DNA from: Methylopila sp. Yamaguchi | GTDB lineage: Bacteria; Pseudomonadota; Alphaproteobacteria; Rhizobiales; Methylopilaceae | Assembly: GCF_002897035.1 (NCBI RefSeq) | Contig: NZ_BAUX01000003.1 | Location: 248,001 to 312,000 of the forward strand | Direction of reading: 5' to 3' | Length of the DNA stretch: 64,000 nt | Shown here: one piece after another, positions 17,473-25,573 of the stretch | Numbering within the stretch: position 1 is the stretch's first letter | How the letters are laid out: every line of letters begins with the position of its first letter | Made by a program: the position numbers and the translations under genes | Notes under the pieces: model-generated | Databases searched by the model: none | Seen by the model: the letters and a program-made list of their open reading frames with translations, nothing else | What the model was told of the DNA's origin: nothing

Positions 17473-18291
17473 ATGAACGCGAACAAGACGAGCCTGCTCT
17501 GGACGACGGTCGCCGTGCTCTACGCGCTGGTGCTGCTGTTCCCGGTGCTGTGGATGGCGACGATGATGGTCAAGCCGGCGGACGTGATGTTCGCGCGGCC
17601 GACCGAATTCCTGTTCACGCCGACGCTCGCGAACTTCGACTATGTCATCGCCGAAGGCTTCGCGTGGAACCTCCTGACCTCGTTCGTGCTGTGCACGGTC
17701 TCGACGGTTCTCGTGGTGCTGATCGGGACGCCCGCGGCCTACGCCTTCGCGCGCTTCGAGATGAAGGGCAAGGACGACCTGTTCCTGTTCATCCTGGCGA
17801 GCCGGATGGGGCCGCCGGTGTGCCTCGTCATCCCGTTCTACCTGATCTTCACGAAGGTCGGCCTGCTCGACACCTTCGCGGGACTGACCCTCGCCTACAT
17901 GACGTTCAACCTGTCGTTCTACGTCTGGGTGCTGCGCAGCTTCTGCCGCGATCTGCCGGTCGAGCTGGAGGAAGCCGCCGCGCTCGAAGGCTGGTCGCGA
18001 CCTCAGATCTTCATGCGCGTGGTGTTCCCGCTGCTGCGGAACGGCATCGTCGCGACGGCGGTGCTGTGCTTCATCTTCGCATGGAACGAGTTCCTGTTCG
18101 CTTTCATGCTCGGCGGCGACCGCATCCAGACGCTGCCCGTGGCCATCCCGAAGCTCATCACGGCGCAGGGCGTGCGCTGGGGCGAGGTCGCCGTGGTCGG
18201 CATCGTGGCGCTGCTCCCGGTGCTCGCGGTGGTGCTGCTGCTGCAACGCCACATCGTGCGCGGCCTGACCCTCGGCGCCGTGAAGGGCTGA
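17473..18291 (+). CDS. ABC importer permease 2 (CUT1)
   Basis: The 272-residue MalG-like permease starts MNANKTSLLWTTVAVLYALV, with six helices and the EAA motif in ELEEAAALEGWSRPQIFMRV, which docks onto the ATPases. It follows permease 1 by 14 bases. The C-terminal tail LLQRHIVRGLTLGAVKG is typical of CUT1 permeases. It completes an importer of two ATPases, one binding protein and two permeases. Confidence 0.93.
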   Translation: MNANKTSLLWTTVAVLYALVLLFPVLWMATMMVKPADVMFARPTEFLFTPTLANFDYVIAEGFAWNLLTSFVLCTVSTVLVVLIGTPAAYAFARFEMKGKDDLFLFILASRMGPPVCLVIPFYLIFTKVGLLDTFAGLTLAYMTFNLSFYVWVLRSFCRDLPVELEEAAALEGWSRPQIFMRVVFPLLRNGIVATAVLCFIFAWNEFLFAFMLGGDRIQTLPVAIPKLITAQGVRWGEVAVVGIVALLPVLAVVLLLQRHIVRGLTLGAVKG

Positions 18292-18293
18292 GG

Positions 18294-19028
18294 ATGGCGC
18301 GCTTCGTCCTCGTCCACGGCTCGTTTCACGGCGCCTGGTGCTGGGAGCGCCTCTCTCCGCTGCTGGAGGCCGTGGGTCACCAGGTGATCACGCCGAACCT
18401 TCCAGGCAGCGGCGAAGATCCCGCGCCGATCGAGAACGCCGATCTCGCCTCTTACGCTACCCGCGTCGCGGGCGTGATCGACGGAGTTGCGGGTCCTGTC
18501 GTTCTTGTCGGACACAGCATGGGCGGCATCGTCGCGGCGCAGGTCGCGGAGCTCCGGCCGCATCGGCTCTCGGCGCTGGTCTATGTCAACGGCCTGATGC
18601 TGAGGGATGGCGAGAGCCTCGGAAGCTTCCTCGAAGCCCACGCCCATCTCGACGTCGACGACCTCGTCCTCAAGAACATGGAGGTTTCGGCCGACGGCTC
18701 GGAGGCGCGCTTTCCTGCCGGGAAGGCGCGCGACGTCTTTTACAACACCTGCGCCGTCGAAGACGCCGCCTGGGCCGCAGCTCGACTTGGCCCGCAGCGC
18801 ACCAAGATCTACGGCGAGCCCCTCAGGCTGACGCCCGAGCGCTTCGGCCTTGTGCCCCGAGCTTACGTCCGCGGTCTCAAGGACAACGCCGTATCGCCCG
18901 CCTATCAGGACGCGATGCTCGAGAATACGCCTTGCGAGCGCGTCTTCGACCTCGACGGCGACCACTCTCCGTTCCTCTCCGCGCCGCATACGCTTGCGAC
19001 CGTTCTTCAACAGGTCGCCGCGTCATGA
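18294..19028 (+). CDS. Alpha/beta hydrolase resembling plant methylesterases
   Basis: The 244-residue enzyme begins RFVLVHGSFHGAWCWERL, strongly like the MES/SABP2 methylesterase and hydroxynitrile lyase group. The nucleophile Ser is in VGHSMGG, the His in LDGDHSPF and a probable Asp in RGLKDNAVSP. It has no signal peptide and would act on an imported ester in the cytoplasm. It begins 2 bases after the permease stop, which ties its substrate to the transporter. A methyl ester of an aromatic or carboxylic acid is a reasonable but untested idea. Confidence 0.88.
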   Translation: MARFVLVHGSFHGAWCWERLSPLLEAVGHQVITPNLPGSGEDPAPIENADLASYATRVAGVIDGVAGPVVLVGHSMGGIVAAQVAELRPHRLSALVYVNGLMLRDGESLGSFLEAHAHLDVDDLVLKNMEVSADGSEARFPAGKARDVFYNTCAVEDAAWAAARLGPQRTKIYGEPLRLTPERFGLVPRAYVRGLKDNAVSPAYQDAMLENTPCERVFDLDGDHSPFLSAPHTLATVLQQVAAS

Positions 19029-19086
19029 CGGCGTTCGTCTTCACTTTCGCCCGGCGGATCGGCCGTGACCTTCGCAGGAGACCGAC

Positions 19087-20562
19087 ATGAACCCCGTAGC
19101 CTTCGACGTCATCGACGGCGTGCCGCACTACAAGCTGTTCATCGACGGCAAGTGGACGGACTCGTCCCGCAACATGCTTGCGGACGACGTCAATCCCGCG
19201 ACCGGCAAGGTCTTCGCCCGCACCCAGCAGGCCGGCGTCGAGGAGGTCGACGCCGCGATCGCCTCCGCCCACGCTGCGCAGGCCAAGTGGGGCGCGGCGA
19301 TGGTGGCCGAGCGTGAGGCGATCCTGCTCAAGACCGCCGACGTCATCGTGCGCCGCACCCCCGAAATCCGCGACCTCCTGATCGAAGAGTGCGGATCGGT
19401 GTTCTCCAAGGCGCTGTGGGAGATTGATTACGTCGTGGACGCGCTGCGCGTCGCCGCCGGCGACGCCCGCCACGTCATGGGCGAGACCATGCCGATGACG
19501 ATGCCCGGCCAGATCTCGATCTCGGTGCGGAAACCCCTCGGCGTCATCGCCGGCATCGCGCCGTTCAATTCGCCCTTCCTGCTGTCGATGAAGAAGATCG
19601 CCTACGCGCTCGCGGTCGGCAACGCCTTCATCCTCAAGCCCTCTGAAGAGACGCCGCTCTCGGGCGCGATCATCGCCGATCTGTTCGACGAGGCGGGGCT
19701 TCCCGCCGGGCTGCTGAACGTGGTGCCGGGCGTTCCGGCCGAAGTGGGCGAACGTCTGATCGCCGACCCGCGGGTGAAGATGATCACCTTCACGGGCTCC
19801 ACCCGCACGGGGCGTCGCCTCGCGGTGCAGGCGGCGACGCATCTCAAGCGCTTCACGCTCGAAATGGGCGGCAAAAGCCCGCTGATCGTGCTCGCCGACG
19901 CCGATCTCGACTACGCGGTCGACGCCGCGGCCTTCGGCGTCTACCTGCACCAGGGGCAGGTCTGCATGGCGAGCTCGAAGGTCATCGTCGAGGCGCCGCT
20001 GTTCGAGGCCTTCGCCGAGAAGTTCAAAGCGAGGACGGCGGGAATCAAGGTTGGGGACCCGCAGGATCCGGAGACGGTGATCGGGCCGCTCATCCGCGCC
20101 CGCCAGTGCGATTTCATCGACGGCCAGCTCGAGGACGCGAAGCAGAAGGGCGCCGCCATCGTCTACGGCGGCACGCACGAAGGGCAGTTCTACCAGCCGA
20201 CCGTCCTCACCGGGGTCACGCCCGAGATGCGGATCTACCATGAGGAGAGCTTTGGCCCCGTGGTGTCGCTCATTAAGGCGGAGGACGCGGAGGACGCGCT
20301 CCGCATCGCGAACGACACCGAGTACGGCCTCTCCGCCGCGCTCATCACCAACGACATGCAGAAGGCGCTCGATCTCTCGATGCGGCTCGAATCCGGCATG
20401 GTGCACGTCAACGACACCACGATCTCCGACGAGCCTCACGTGCCCTTCGGCGGCGTCAAGAACTCCGGCTTCGGCCGCGAGGGCGGGCGCTATTCGCTCG
20501 AGGAGCTGACCGAGGTGAAGTGGGTGACGCTGCAGATGGGGAAGCGGCAGTTCCCGTTCTGA
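19087..20562 (+). CDS. NAD(P)-dependent aldehyde dehydrogenase (vanillin/benzaldehyde-dehydrogenase-like)
   Basis: The 491-residue enzyme oxidises an aldehyde to a carboxylate. The general base Glu259 lies in TLEMGGKSP and the nucleophile Cys293 in HQGQVCMASS. The cofactor loop FTGSTRTGRR precedes them. Overall form and motifs resemble the aromatic aldehyde dehydrogenases (vanillin, salicylaldehyde) more than betaine or succinate semialdehyde types, but specificity cannot be fixed by eye. AGGAG lies about 7 bases upstream. It is in the same transcription direction as the importer and hydrolase. Confidence 0.92.
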   Translation: MNPVAFDVIDGVPHYKLFIDGKWTDSSRNMLADDVNPATGKVFARTQQAGVEEVDAAIASAHAAQAKWGAAMVAEREAILLKTADVIVRRTPEIRDLLIEECGSVFSKALWEIDYVVDALRVAAGDARHVMGETMPMTMPGQISISVRKPLGVIAGIAPFNSPFLLSMKKIAYALAVGNAFILKPSEETPLSGAIIADLFDEAGLPAGLLNVVPGVPAEVGERLIADPRVKMITFTGSTRTGRRLAVQAATHLKRFTLEMGGKSPLIVLADADLDYAVDAAAFGVYLHQGQVCMASSKVIVEAPLFEAFAEKFKARTAGIKVGDPQDPETVIGPLIRARQCDFIDGQLEDAKQKGAAIVYGGTHEGQFYQPTVLTGVTPEMRIYHEESFGPVVSLIKAEDAEDALRIANDTEYGLSAALITNDMQKALDLSMRLESGMVHVNDTTISDEPHVPFGGVKNSGFGREGGRYSLEELTEVKWVTLQMGKRQFPF

Positions 20563-20659
20563 GGCGGCGTGGCGCTCCGCTGCGGGACCTCCCTCGAAAC
20601 CCGGCGGCTCGGCCCCAGAACCTCTGCGGGACATACTGGCCGGGAGGAGAGGAAGACTC

Positions 20660-21460
20660 ATGGCGCATCCGCTGTCGCACGATGGTTCGCCTCAGGCGTC
20701 TGAGGCCGGCGCGAACCAGCCCGACCTCGACTCGGAGGCGGTTTGGGAGGCCAAGGTCGATCTCGCGGCCTGCTTCCGCATGGCGGCGCGCTGCGGGTTC
20801 GAGGAGGGCATCTGCAACCACTTCTCGGCGCTCGTTCCGGGCTACGACGATCTCTTCATCGTCAATCCCTACGGCTACGCCTTCAGCGAACTGACGGCGT
20901 CCAAGCTCCTCGTCTGCGACTTCCACGGCGCGGTGGTGTCGGGCGAGGGCGCGCCGGAGGCGACCGCATTCTACATCCACGCCCGCGTCCACAAGCGCGT
21001 GCCGAGGGCCCGAGTCGCGTTCCACACCCACATGCCCTACGCCACGGCGCTCTCGATGACGGAGGGCGAGCCGCTGATCTTCGCGGGGCAGACGGCGCTC
21101 AAGTTCTATGGCCGGACAACCGTCGACCGGAACTACAACGGTCTCGCTTTGGACGAGCGCGAGGGCGACCGCATCGCCGCGGCGGTTGGGGACGCCGACA
21201 TCGTCTTCATGAAGCACCACGGCGTGATGGTGCTCGGAGCGACGATCGCCGAGGCCTGGGACGATCTCTACTACCTCGAGCGCGCCTGCGAGGTTCAGAC
21301 GCTCGCGCTCTCGACAGGGCGCCCGGTTCTGCCCGTCGCCCCCGAGATCGCCGAGGCGGCCTACCGCCAGATGCGCGAGGGCGATCCGGAGTCGGCGCGG
21401 CTTCATCTCGCGGCCGTGCGCCGGACGCTCGACCGAAAGGAGCCGGAGTACAAGAGTTGA
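20660..21460 (+). CDS. Class II aldolase/adducin family protein
   Basis: The 266-residue protein has the zinc-binding His residues His122 and His124 (AFHTHMPYA) and His186/His187 (MKHHGVMVLG), with Glu100 (GEGAPEATAF) as possible catalytic acid. It is longer than fuculose-phosphate aldolase and belongs to the broader adducin-like group found in secondary metabolism and sugar-acid routes, which includes decarboxylases and aldolases. A GGGAGGAGAGGAAG purine run lies before the ATG. The reaction is unknown; by context it should act on the acid or aldehyde made by the preceding enzymes. Confidence 0.87.
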   Translation: MAHPLSHDGSPQASEAGANQPDLDSEAVWEAKVDLAACFRMAARCGFEEGICNHFSALVPGYDDLFIVNPYGYAFSELTASKLLVCDFHGAVVSGEGAPEATAFYIHARVHKRVPRARVAFHTHMPYATALSMTEGEPLIFAGQTALKFYGRTTVDRNYNGLALDEREGDRIAAAVGDADIVFMKHHGVMVLGATIAEAWDDLYYLERACEVQTLALSTGRPVLPVAPEIAEAAYRQMREGDPESARLHLAAVRRTLDRKEPEYKS

Positions 21461-21494
21461 CGCCGCGGCGGAGAGGCTTCCTACGAGCGCCGGC

Positions 21495-22775
21495 ATGACG
21501 GCCGCCAGCGTCGCGGAGCCCCGGACACTGTCGCGCGGCTCCATGGCGATCGCCGCGTTCTCGACCGTCGTCGAGTGGTACGATTTCACGCTCTACCTCT
21601 ACTTCGCGACGGTGCTGTCGCGAGTGTTCGTCGGATCGGGCGAAGGCTCGCTGGCCGCCATTCTCGCGGGCTTCGCCTTAGCCTATCTGTTGCGGCCGCT
21701 TGGGGCGGTGGCGTTCGGCCACATCGGCGACCGCTTCGGACGCAGGCGCGCGATGCTGCTGTCGGTCGCCGTGATGACGGCCGCCATGCTCGCCACAGCG
21801 GTGCTGCCGACGCACGCGCAGATCGGCCCCGCCGCGGCGTGGATGCTGCTCGCGCTGCGCTGCGTGATGAGTTTTTCGGTCGGCGGCGAGTACGTCGGCG
21901 TCGTGGCTTATCTGCTGGAGGGCGCCCCGGCGCAGAGACGCGGCCTGATCACCTCGTCCGCTTCGGCGGCGAGCGAGGTCGGCGCTCTGCTCGCGGCCGG
22001 CGTGTCCGCCCTGACCGTGCATTGGCTCAGCCCGTCCGATCTCGACGCCTGGGGCTGGCGGATTCCCTTCTTCGTCGGCGCCGCGCTGGCGGGCAGCGTC
22101 TGGATCGCGCGCTCGACGATGCGCGAGTCGCCGGATTTCGAACGCCAGCGCGCCTTGGGGAGCGCCCCGGCGCAGCCGCTGCGCTACGCGCTCGCGCATC
22201 ATCGCGCCGGCATCCTTCGCGGCTTCGCCATCTCGGCCTTGGGCTCGATCACCTACTACGTCGGCATCACCTACGTGCCGTCGTTCCTCACCTCGACGGG
22301 AGCCTTCGCGGAAGGCTTATCGCTCTGGCTGTCCACGGTCGCCGCCGTGGTCGTGATCCTGGTGACGCCGCTCGCCGGCGCGCTGTCCGACCGGTGGGGA
22401 CGCAGGCCCGTCCTGACGGCGCTGGGCGTCGGCAGCGCGGTCCTGCCCATCGCCATGTTCGCGCTCATGGCGAGCGGTTCGGGCGCGCAGGCGCTTCTGG
22501 GCGCAGTCGTGCTGGCGGGGCTCGCGGGCGGCGTCAGCGCGGTCGGAGCGGTCGCGACCGCCGAGCAGTTCCCAGGCGAAGGACGGCTGACCGGTCTCGC
22601 CCTGGGCGCGACGACGGCCACCGCCGTGTTCGGCGGCCTCACCCCCTATCTCGCGCATGTCCTCACCGAGCGAACCGGCTGGGCGATGGCGCCCGGGGCG
22701 ATGATCGGGGTCGTCGCCCTCGCGGCGCTTCCCGTCCTGATGACGTTGAAGGCGCCGGCGACGATCTCGGACTGA
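21495..22775 (+). CDS. MFS metabolite:proton symporter (MHS family)
   Basis: The 426-residue protein has 12 predicted helices and the MHS hallmark VVEWYDFTLYLYFA at the first helix, then HIGDRFGRRRAM in the loop between helices 2 and 3. The second half repeats this motif as LSDRWGRRPVL. MHS members carry citrate, alpha-ketoglutarate, proline or aromatic acids with protons. At the end of the operon it may provide a second uptake route or export an acid product. Confidence 0.9.
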   Translation: MTAASVAEPRTLSRGSMAIAAFSTVVEWYDFTLYLYFATVLSRVFVGSGEGSLAAILAGFALAYLLRPLGAVAFGHIGDRFGRRRAMLLSVAVMTAAMLATAVLPTHAQIGPAAAWMLLALRCVMSFSVGGEYVGVVAYLLEGAPAQRRGLITSSASAASEVGALLAAGVSALTVHWLSPSDLDAWGWRIPFFVGAALAGSVWIARSTMRESPDFERQRALGSAPAQPLRYALAHHRAGILRGFAISALGSITYYVGITYVPSFLTSTGAFAEGLSLWLSTVAAVVVILVTPLAGALSDRWGRRPVLTALGVGSAVLPIAMFALMASGSGAQALLGAVVLAGLAGGVSAVGAVATAEQFPGEGRLTGLALGATTATAVFGGLTPYLAHVLTERTGWAMAPGAMIGVVALAALPVLMTLKAPATISD

Positions 22776-23079
22776 GGTCCGGGACCGGAGGAGGTCGAGC
22801 CGATCGGCGGGAACGAGCGCGTCGTCCTGCTGGCGCGCCAGAGTTCCCGGACATCTACGGAAACAAATGGCGCGATGTTTGGCCGAAGCAGTCTCCGCAA
22901 ACCGGCGCGCGCGATGCAGTCGTCGCATGGGCGCAGGACGTCCGAGCAATTTGCCAGTGCAGACCGGGTCAGAATCAGACAATTATCTTGCCGTGCGGCA
23001 CATCGTTTGAAAGATATCTATTGCGCTGGCGCGCCGGATGGATCATCTGACCACCATCTCATATGGAGTTTCCCCCAAA
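22776..23079. other. 304-bp intergenic region upstream of mucR
   Basis: No convincing gene was found. The last third is AT-richer than its surroundings (around 22970-23030, with TTGCCG at about 22989 and GATATC at 23013) and probably contains the mucR promoter and, as in other rhizobia, a self-binding AT-rich site. I could not fix the elements. Confidence 0.5.
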
Positions 23080-23538
23080 ATGGAATACGAGACCGATTTC
23101 GTTGCGCTCGCCGCAGATGTCGTGAGCGCTTACGTCGGCAACAATTCTGTGCCGTCCGCCGACCTTCCCGCTCTGATCCAGTCCGTTCACGCCGCGCTCA
23201 CTGCAACGGCGAAGGGCAAGGTCGAAGAGCCGGCCGTCGAGCTGAAGCCCGCCGTTCCGGTCAAGAAGTCCGTGAGCCCGGACTACATCATCTGCCTTGA
23301 GGACGGAAAGCAGTTTAAGTCGCTCAAGCGCCACCTGCGCACGAAGTACGACATGAGCCCTGAGGACTACCGCGCGAAGTGGGGCCTTCCGGCCGACTAT
23401 CCGATGGTCGCCCCGAACTATGCGGCCGCGCGGTCGGAACTCGCGAAGAAGATGGGCCTTGGCCAGCAGCGCGCGGCCGCGGCCGCCGCGCCGGCTCCCG
23501 CCAAGCGCGGTCGCAAGCCCGCTGCGAAGGCGGCGTAA
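23080..23538 (+). CDS. mucR: MucR/Ros-family transcriptional regulator
   Basis: From ATG 23080 (GGAG 12 bases upstream) the protein is 152 residues. An N-terminal oligomerisation region begins DFVALAADVVSAYVGNN, and the Ros-type finger follows in ICLEDGKQFKSLKRHLRTKYDM. The linker MSPEDYRAKWGLPADYPM matches MucR closely. Ros uses Cys-Cys-His-His to hold zinc; here the second Cys is Asp and the last His is replaced (KY), so zinc binding is probably lost, as in several MucR homologues. The C-terminus is an Ala/Lys/Arg-rich tail. MucR is a nucleoid-associated regulator of surface and cell-cycle genes. Confidence 0.93.
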   Translation: MEYETDFVALAADVVSAYVGNNSVPSADLPALIQSVHAALTATAKGKVEEPAVELKPAVPVKKSVSPDYIICLEDGKQFKSLKRHLRTKYDMSPEDYRAKWGLPADYPMVAPNYAAARSELAKKMGLGQQRAAAAAAPAPAKRGRKPAAKAA

Positions 23539-23551
23539 TCGACGTCCTGTC

Positions 23552-23579
23552 CCGGCGAGCGTTTCGCGGCGCTCGCCGG
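23552..23579 (+). terminator. Hairpin 1 downstream of mucR
   Basis: CCGGCGAGCG and CGCTCGCCGG form a perfect 10-bp stem with an 8-base loop, 13 bases after the mucR stop. A second hairpin follows at 23598. Tandem GC-rich stems suggest a terminator. Confidence 0.6.
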
Positions 23580-23597
23580 CCGCTGCCCGAGCAGCAA

Positions 23598-23622
23598 GCG
23601 CCGCCCCGCCATCGGGCGGCGC
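23598..23622 (+). terminator. Hairpin 2 downstream of mucR
   Basis: GCGCCGCCC and GGGCGGCGC form a perfect 9-bp stem with a CGCCATC loop, followed by GTTAACGG. It is placed 18 bases after hairpin 1. Confidence 0.55.
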
Positions 23623-23644
23623 GTTAACGGACTGTAAACCATGA

Positions 23645-23688
23645 GAGCGCTTCGATCGTGGTCGGATGAACACGATAGAGGAGCGCTC
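23645..23688 (+). promoter_or_regulatory. Hairpin covering the ribosome binding site of the orphan gene
   Basis: Two nested pairs, GAGCGCT/AGCGCTC (23645-23651 with 23682-23688) and ATCGTG/CACGAT (23655-23660 with 23671-23676), fold the leader into one structure that ends two bases before the ATG at 23690. The Shine-Dalgarno AGAGGAG (23677-23683) lies in the internal loop and the start of the outer stem. It may gate translation, or act as a DNA operator. Confidence 0.5.
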
Positions 23689-23689
23689 C

Positions 23690-24010
23690 ATGAGCACGAT
23701 GAGCGTCGGCGAGGTGATGGAGCTCGTCGCTGCGCGGGCCGCCATCTACGCCGCAAGCGGCGCCTCGGACCTCGACGACCGCGTGTCCGTTTTGGCGGAC
23801 GAACTCGAGCCGCTGATCAATGCGCCGATGGTCAACGTGCGGCGCTATTTCGAAGCTCTGTTCGGTCGACTCGACGCGGCGGCGGTTTCGCTCGCGGCCG
23901 TCGACGAGAACAAGCGCGGCCAGCCCACGGAAGAAGAGCTTCAGCGCCAGCGGTTGTTCTTTGCGGCCCTTGCGGAACACTTCCATAAGCGGCTCGAACT
24001 CGCCGCCTGA
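23690..24010 (+). CDS. Hypothetical protein, 106 residues
   Basis: I do not recognise this protein. It is soluble, acidic-to-neutral and predicted mostly helical: VGEVMELVAARAAIY near the N-terminus, a DLDDRVSVLADELEPLI helix, and a C-terminal helix EEELQRQRLFFAALAEHF. There is no signal peptide or cysteine. The ATG at 23690 is chosen because AGAGGAG lies 6 bases upstream; an ATG at 23666 lies in the hairpin loop with a poor site. It stands alone between mucR and the convergent histidine kinase gene. Codon use fits the host. Confidence 0.7.
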   Translation: MSTMSVGEVMELVAARAAIYAASGASDLDDRVSVLADELEPLINAPMVNVRRYFEALFGRLDAAAVSLAAVDENKRGQPTEEELQRQRLFFAALAEHFHKRLELAA

Positions 24011-24103
24011 CCGCTGCGCGACGGGGCTCCGCGAACGCCGATCTCACGCGCCTCGGCGAGCCTACCGGCGCGTGCGGCGCGAAGGCCGCCAGACCGGAAT
24101 GGT

Positions 24104-25573
24104 TTACGTCGATTGCACCGACACGGCCGGCGTTCGCAGCCTAGGCCGATCCCGCCGCGTCGACGACGGCGTCTCCGGCGCGGGCAGCACGATCGTCGCT
24201 CGAAGACCGGCGGCGATGTTCGCGAGCGCCACGTCTCCCCCGTGCCGACGCGCGATGGTGCGGGCGATGGCGAGGCCGAGGCCCATGCCGCCGGTCTCGC
24301 GGCTGCGGGACTCCTCCAGACGGAAGAACGGCGCGAAGACCTGCTCCATCGCCTCCTGCGGGATGCCGGGTCCTCGATCCTCCACGACGATCTCCACGCT
24401 CTTCCCCACGCTCGCCACCCGCACCCGCGCCTCTCCGCCGTAGCGCACGGCGTTCTCCACCAAATTGCGCACCGCGCGGCGCAAGGCGTCGGGACGGCAG
24501 CGCAGCGTCACGCGCGCGCTGTCCTCGAAGGACACGTCCTGACCGAGTTCGGCGAGGTCGTCGCAGAGGCTCTCCACCAACGACCGAAGGTCGACCGCCC
24601 GCGTCTCCTCGACCACCGACTCCTCGCGCGCGAAAGCGAGGCCGGCTTCGGTCATGGCCCGGAGTTCGTCGATGGTCGCGAGCATCTTCTCGCGGGTGTC
24701 GTCGTCCTGCACGAACTCGGCCCGGAGCCGCAGCGAGGTGATCGGGGTGCGGAGGTCGTGGCCGATTGCGGCCAGCATCCGCGTGCGGTCATCGACGAAG
24801 CGCTGCAGCCGCGCCTGCATCAGGTTGAACGCTTCCGCCGTGCGCCGGATGTCGTCGGGGCCGGTTTCGGGCAAAGCGCTCTGCTCGCCGCGGCCAAGCG
24901 CCTCGGCGGCCGCCGCCATCCGGCGCATCGGCCGCGTGATGCCGCGCGCGATGAAGGCGGCGATGGCGCAAAGCAGAATCGCCGTCAGGCCGATAGAGAC
25001 CATCGACTGCTCGGTCCAGAACCCGCTTGGCGCGGGCTTGGCGAGGGCGGTGTTCAGCCAGCCGCCATCCTTGAGCTGCACGGCGAGCCCCATGCCGTTG
25101 GCGTCGTTCAACGACAGGAACTTCGCCGGGCGCGAGAGCGGCCACGCATGGGCCGGGAGCTCGCGCCAGTTGGGCTCGGCGGGTGGGGTCATCGGGGGCG
25201 TGAAAGCGTTCGACGCGGCGAACTTCGCCGGACTGCCGAGGCTCGTGAAGCTCGGCAGCGGTTGCGTCAGCTGTTGGAACGCTTCCTCGCGCCAGGCGGC
25301 GGCGTCTCCCGGCGCCTCGGCCGTCACCCAGAAGCGGGCGTAGGTCGTGCCGCTCGCGCGCAGAATGTCCTCGTGAACGCCGGACGGCGTGGTCTCCAGC
25401 ACCTGGGCGATCGAGGCGCAGCGGCTGAGGAACTCGGATTTCGAAGCCTTCTGCAGCGCCTCGCCCCGTTCGCCCAGGAATAGCGCGGCGCCGAGCCCCT
25501 GCGACGCCGCGAGCGCGAGCAGCATGAGGCCGATGAACTGCACAGTGAGGCTGCGCGTCCAGATCCGGATCAT
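24104..25573 (-). CDS. Sensor histidine kinase
   Basis: The 489-residue inner-membrane kinase has a first transmembrane helix at about 10-33, a periplasmic domain of about 155 residues rich in Pro, and a second helix at 191-210. HAMP follows, then the dimerisation/phosphoacceptor domain with His272 in AIGHDLRTPI. The ATPase domain has N-box LVENAVRYG, EDRGPGIP and a GMGLGLAIARTIARRHGG G2-box. The start overlaps the stop of the response regulator gene (ATGA). The signal is unknown; proximity to an RND pump suggests envelope or toxic-compound stress. Confidence 0.94.
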   Translation of the reverse strand: MIRIWTRSLTVQFIGLMLLALAASQGLGAALFLGERGEALQKASKSEFLSRCASIAQVLETTPSGVHEDILRASGTTYARFWVTAEAPGDAAAWREEAFQQLTQPLPSFTSLGSPAKFAASNAFTPPMTPPAEPNWRELPAHAWPLSRPAKFLSLNDANGMGLAVQLKDGGWLNTALAKPAPSGFWTEQSMVSIGLTAILLCAIAAFIARGITRPMRRMAAAAEALGRGEQSALPETGPDDIRRTAEAFNLMQARLQRFVDDRTRMLAAIGHDLRTPITSLRLRAEFVQDDDTREKMLATIDELRAMTEAGLAFAREESVVEETRAVDLRSLVESLCDDLAELGQDVSFEDSARVTLRCRPDALRRAVRNLVENAVRYGGEARVRVASVGKSVEIVVEDRGPGIPQEAMEQVFAPFFRLEESRSRETGGMGLGLAIARTIARRHGGDVALANIAAGLRATIVLPAPETPSSTRRDRPRLRTPAVSVQST

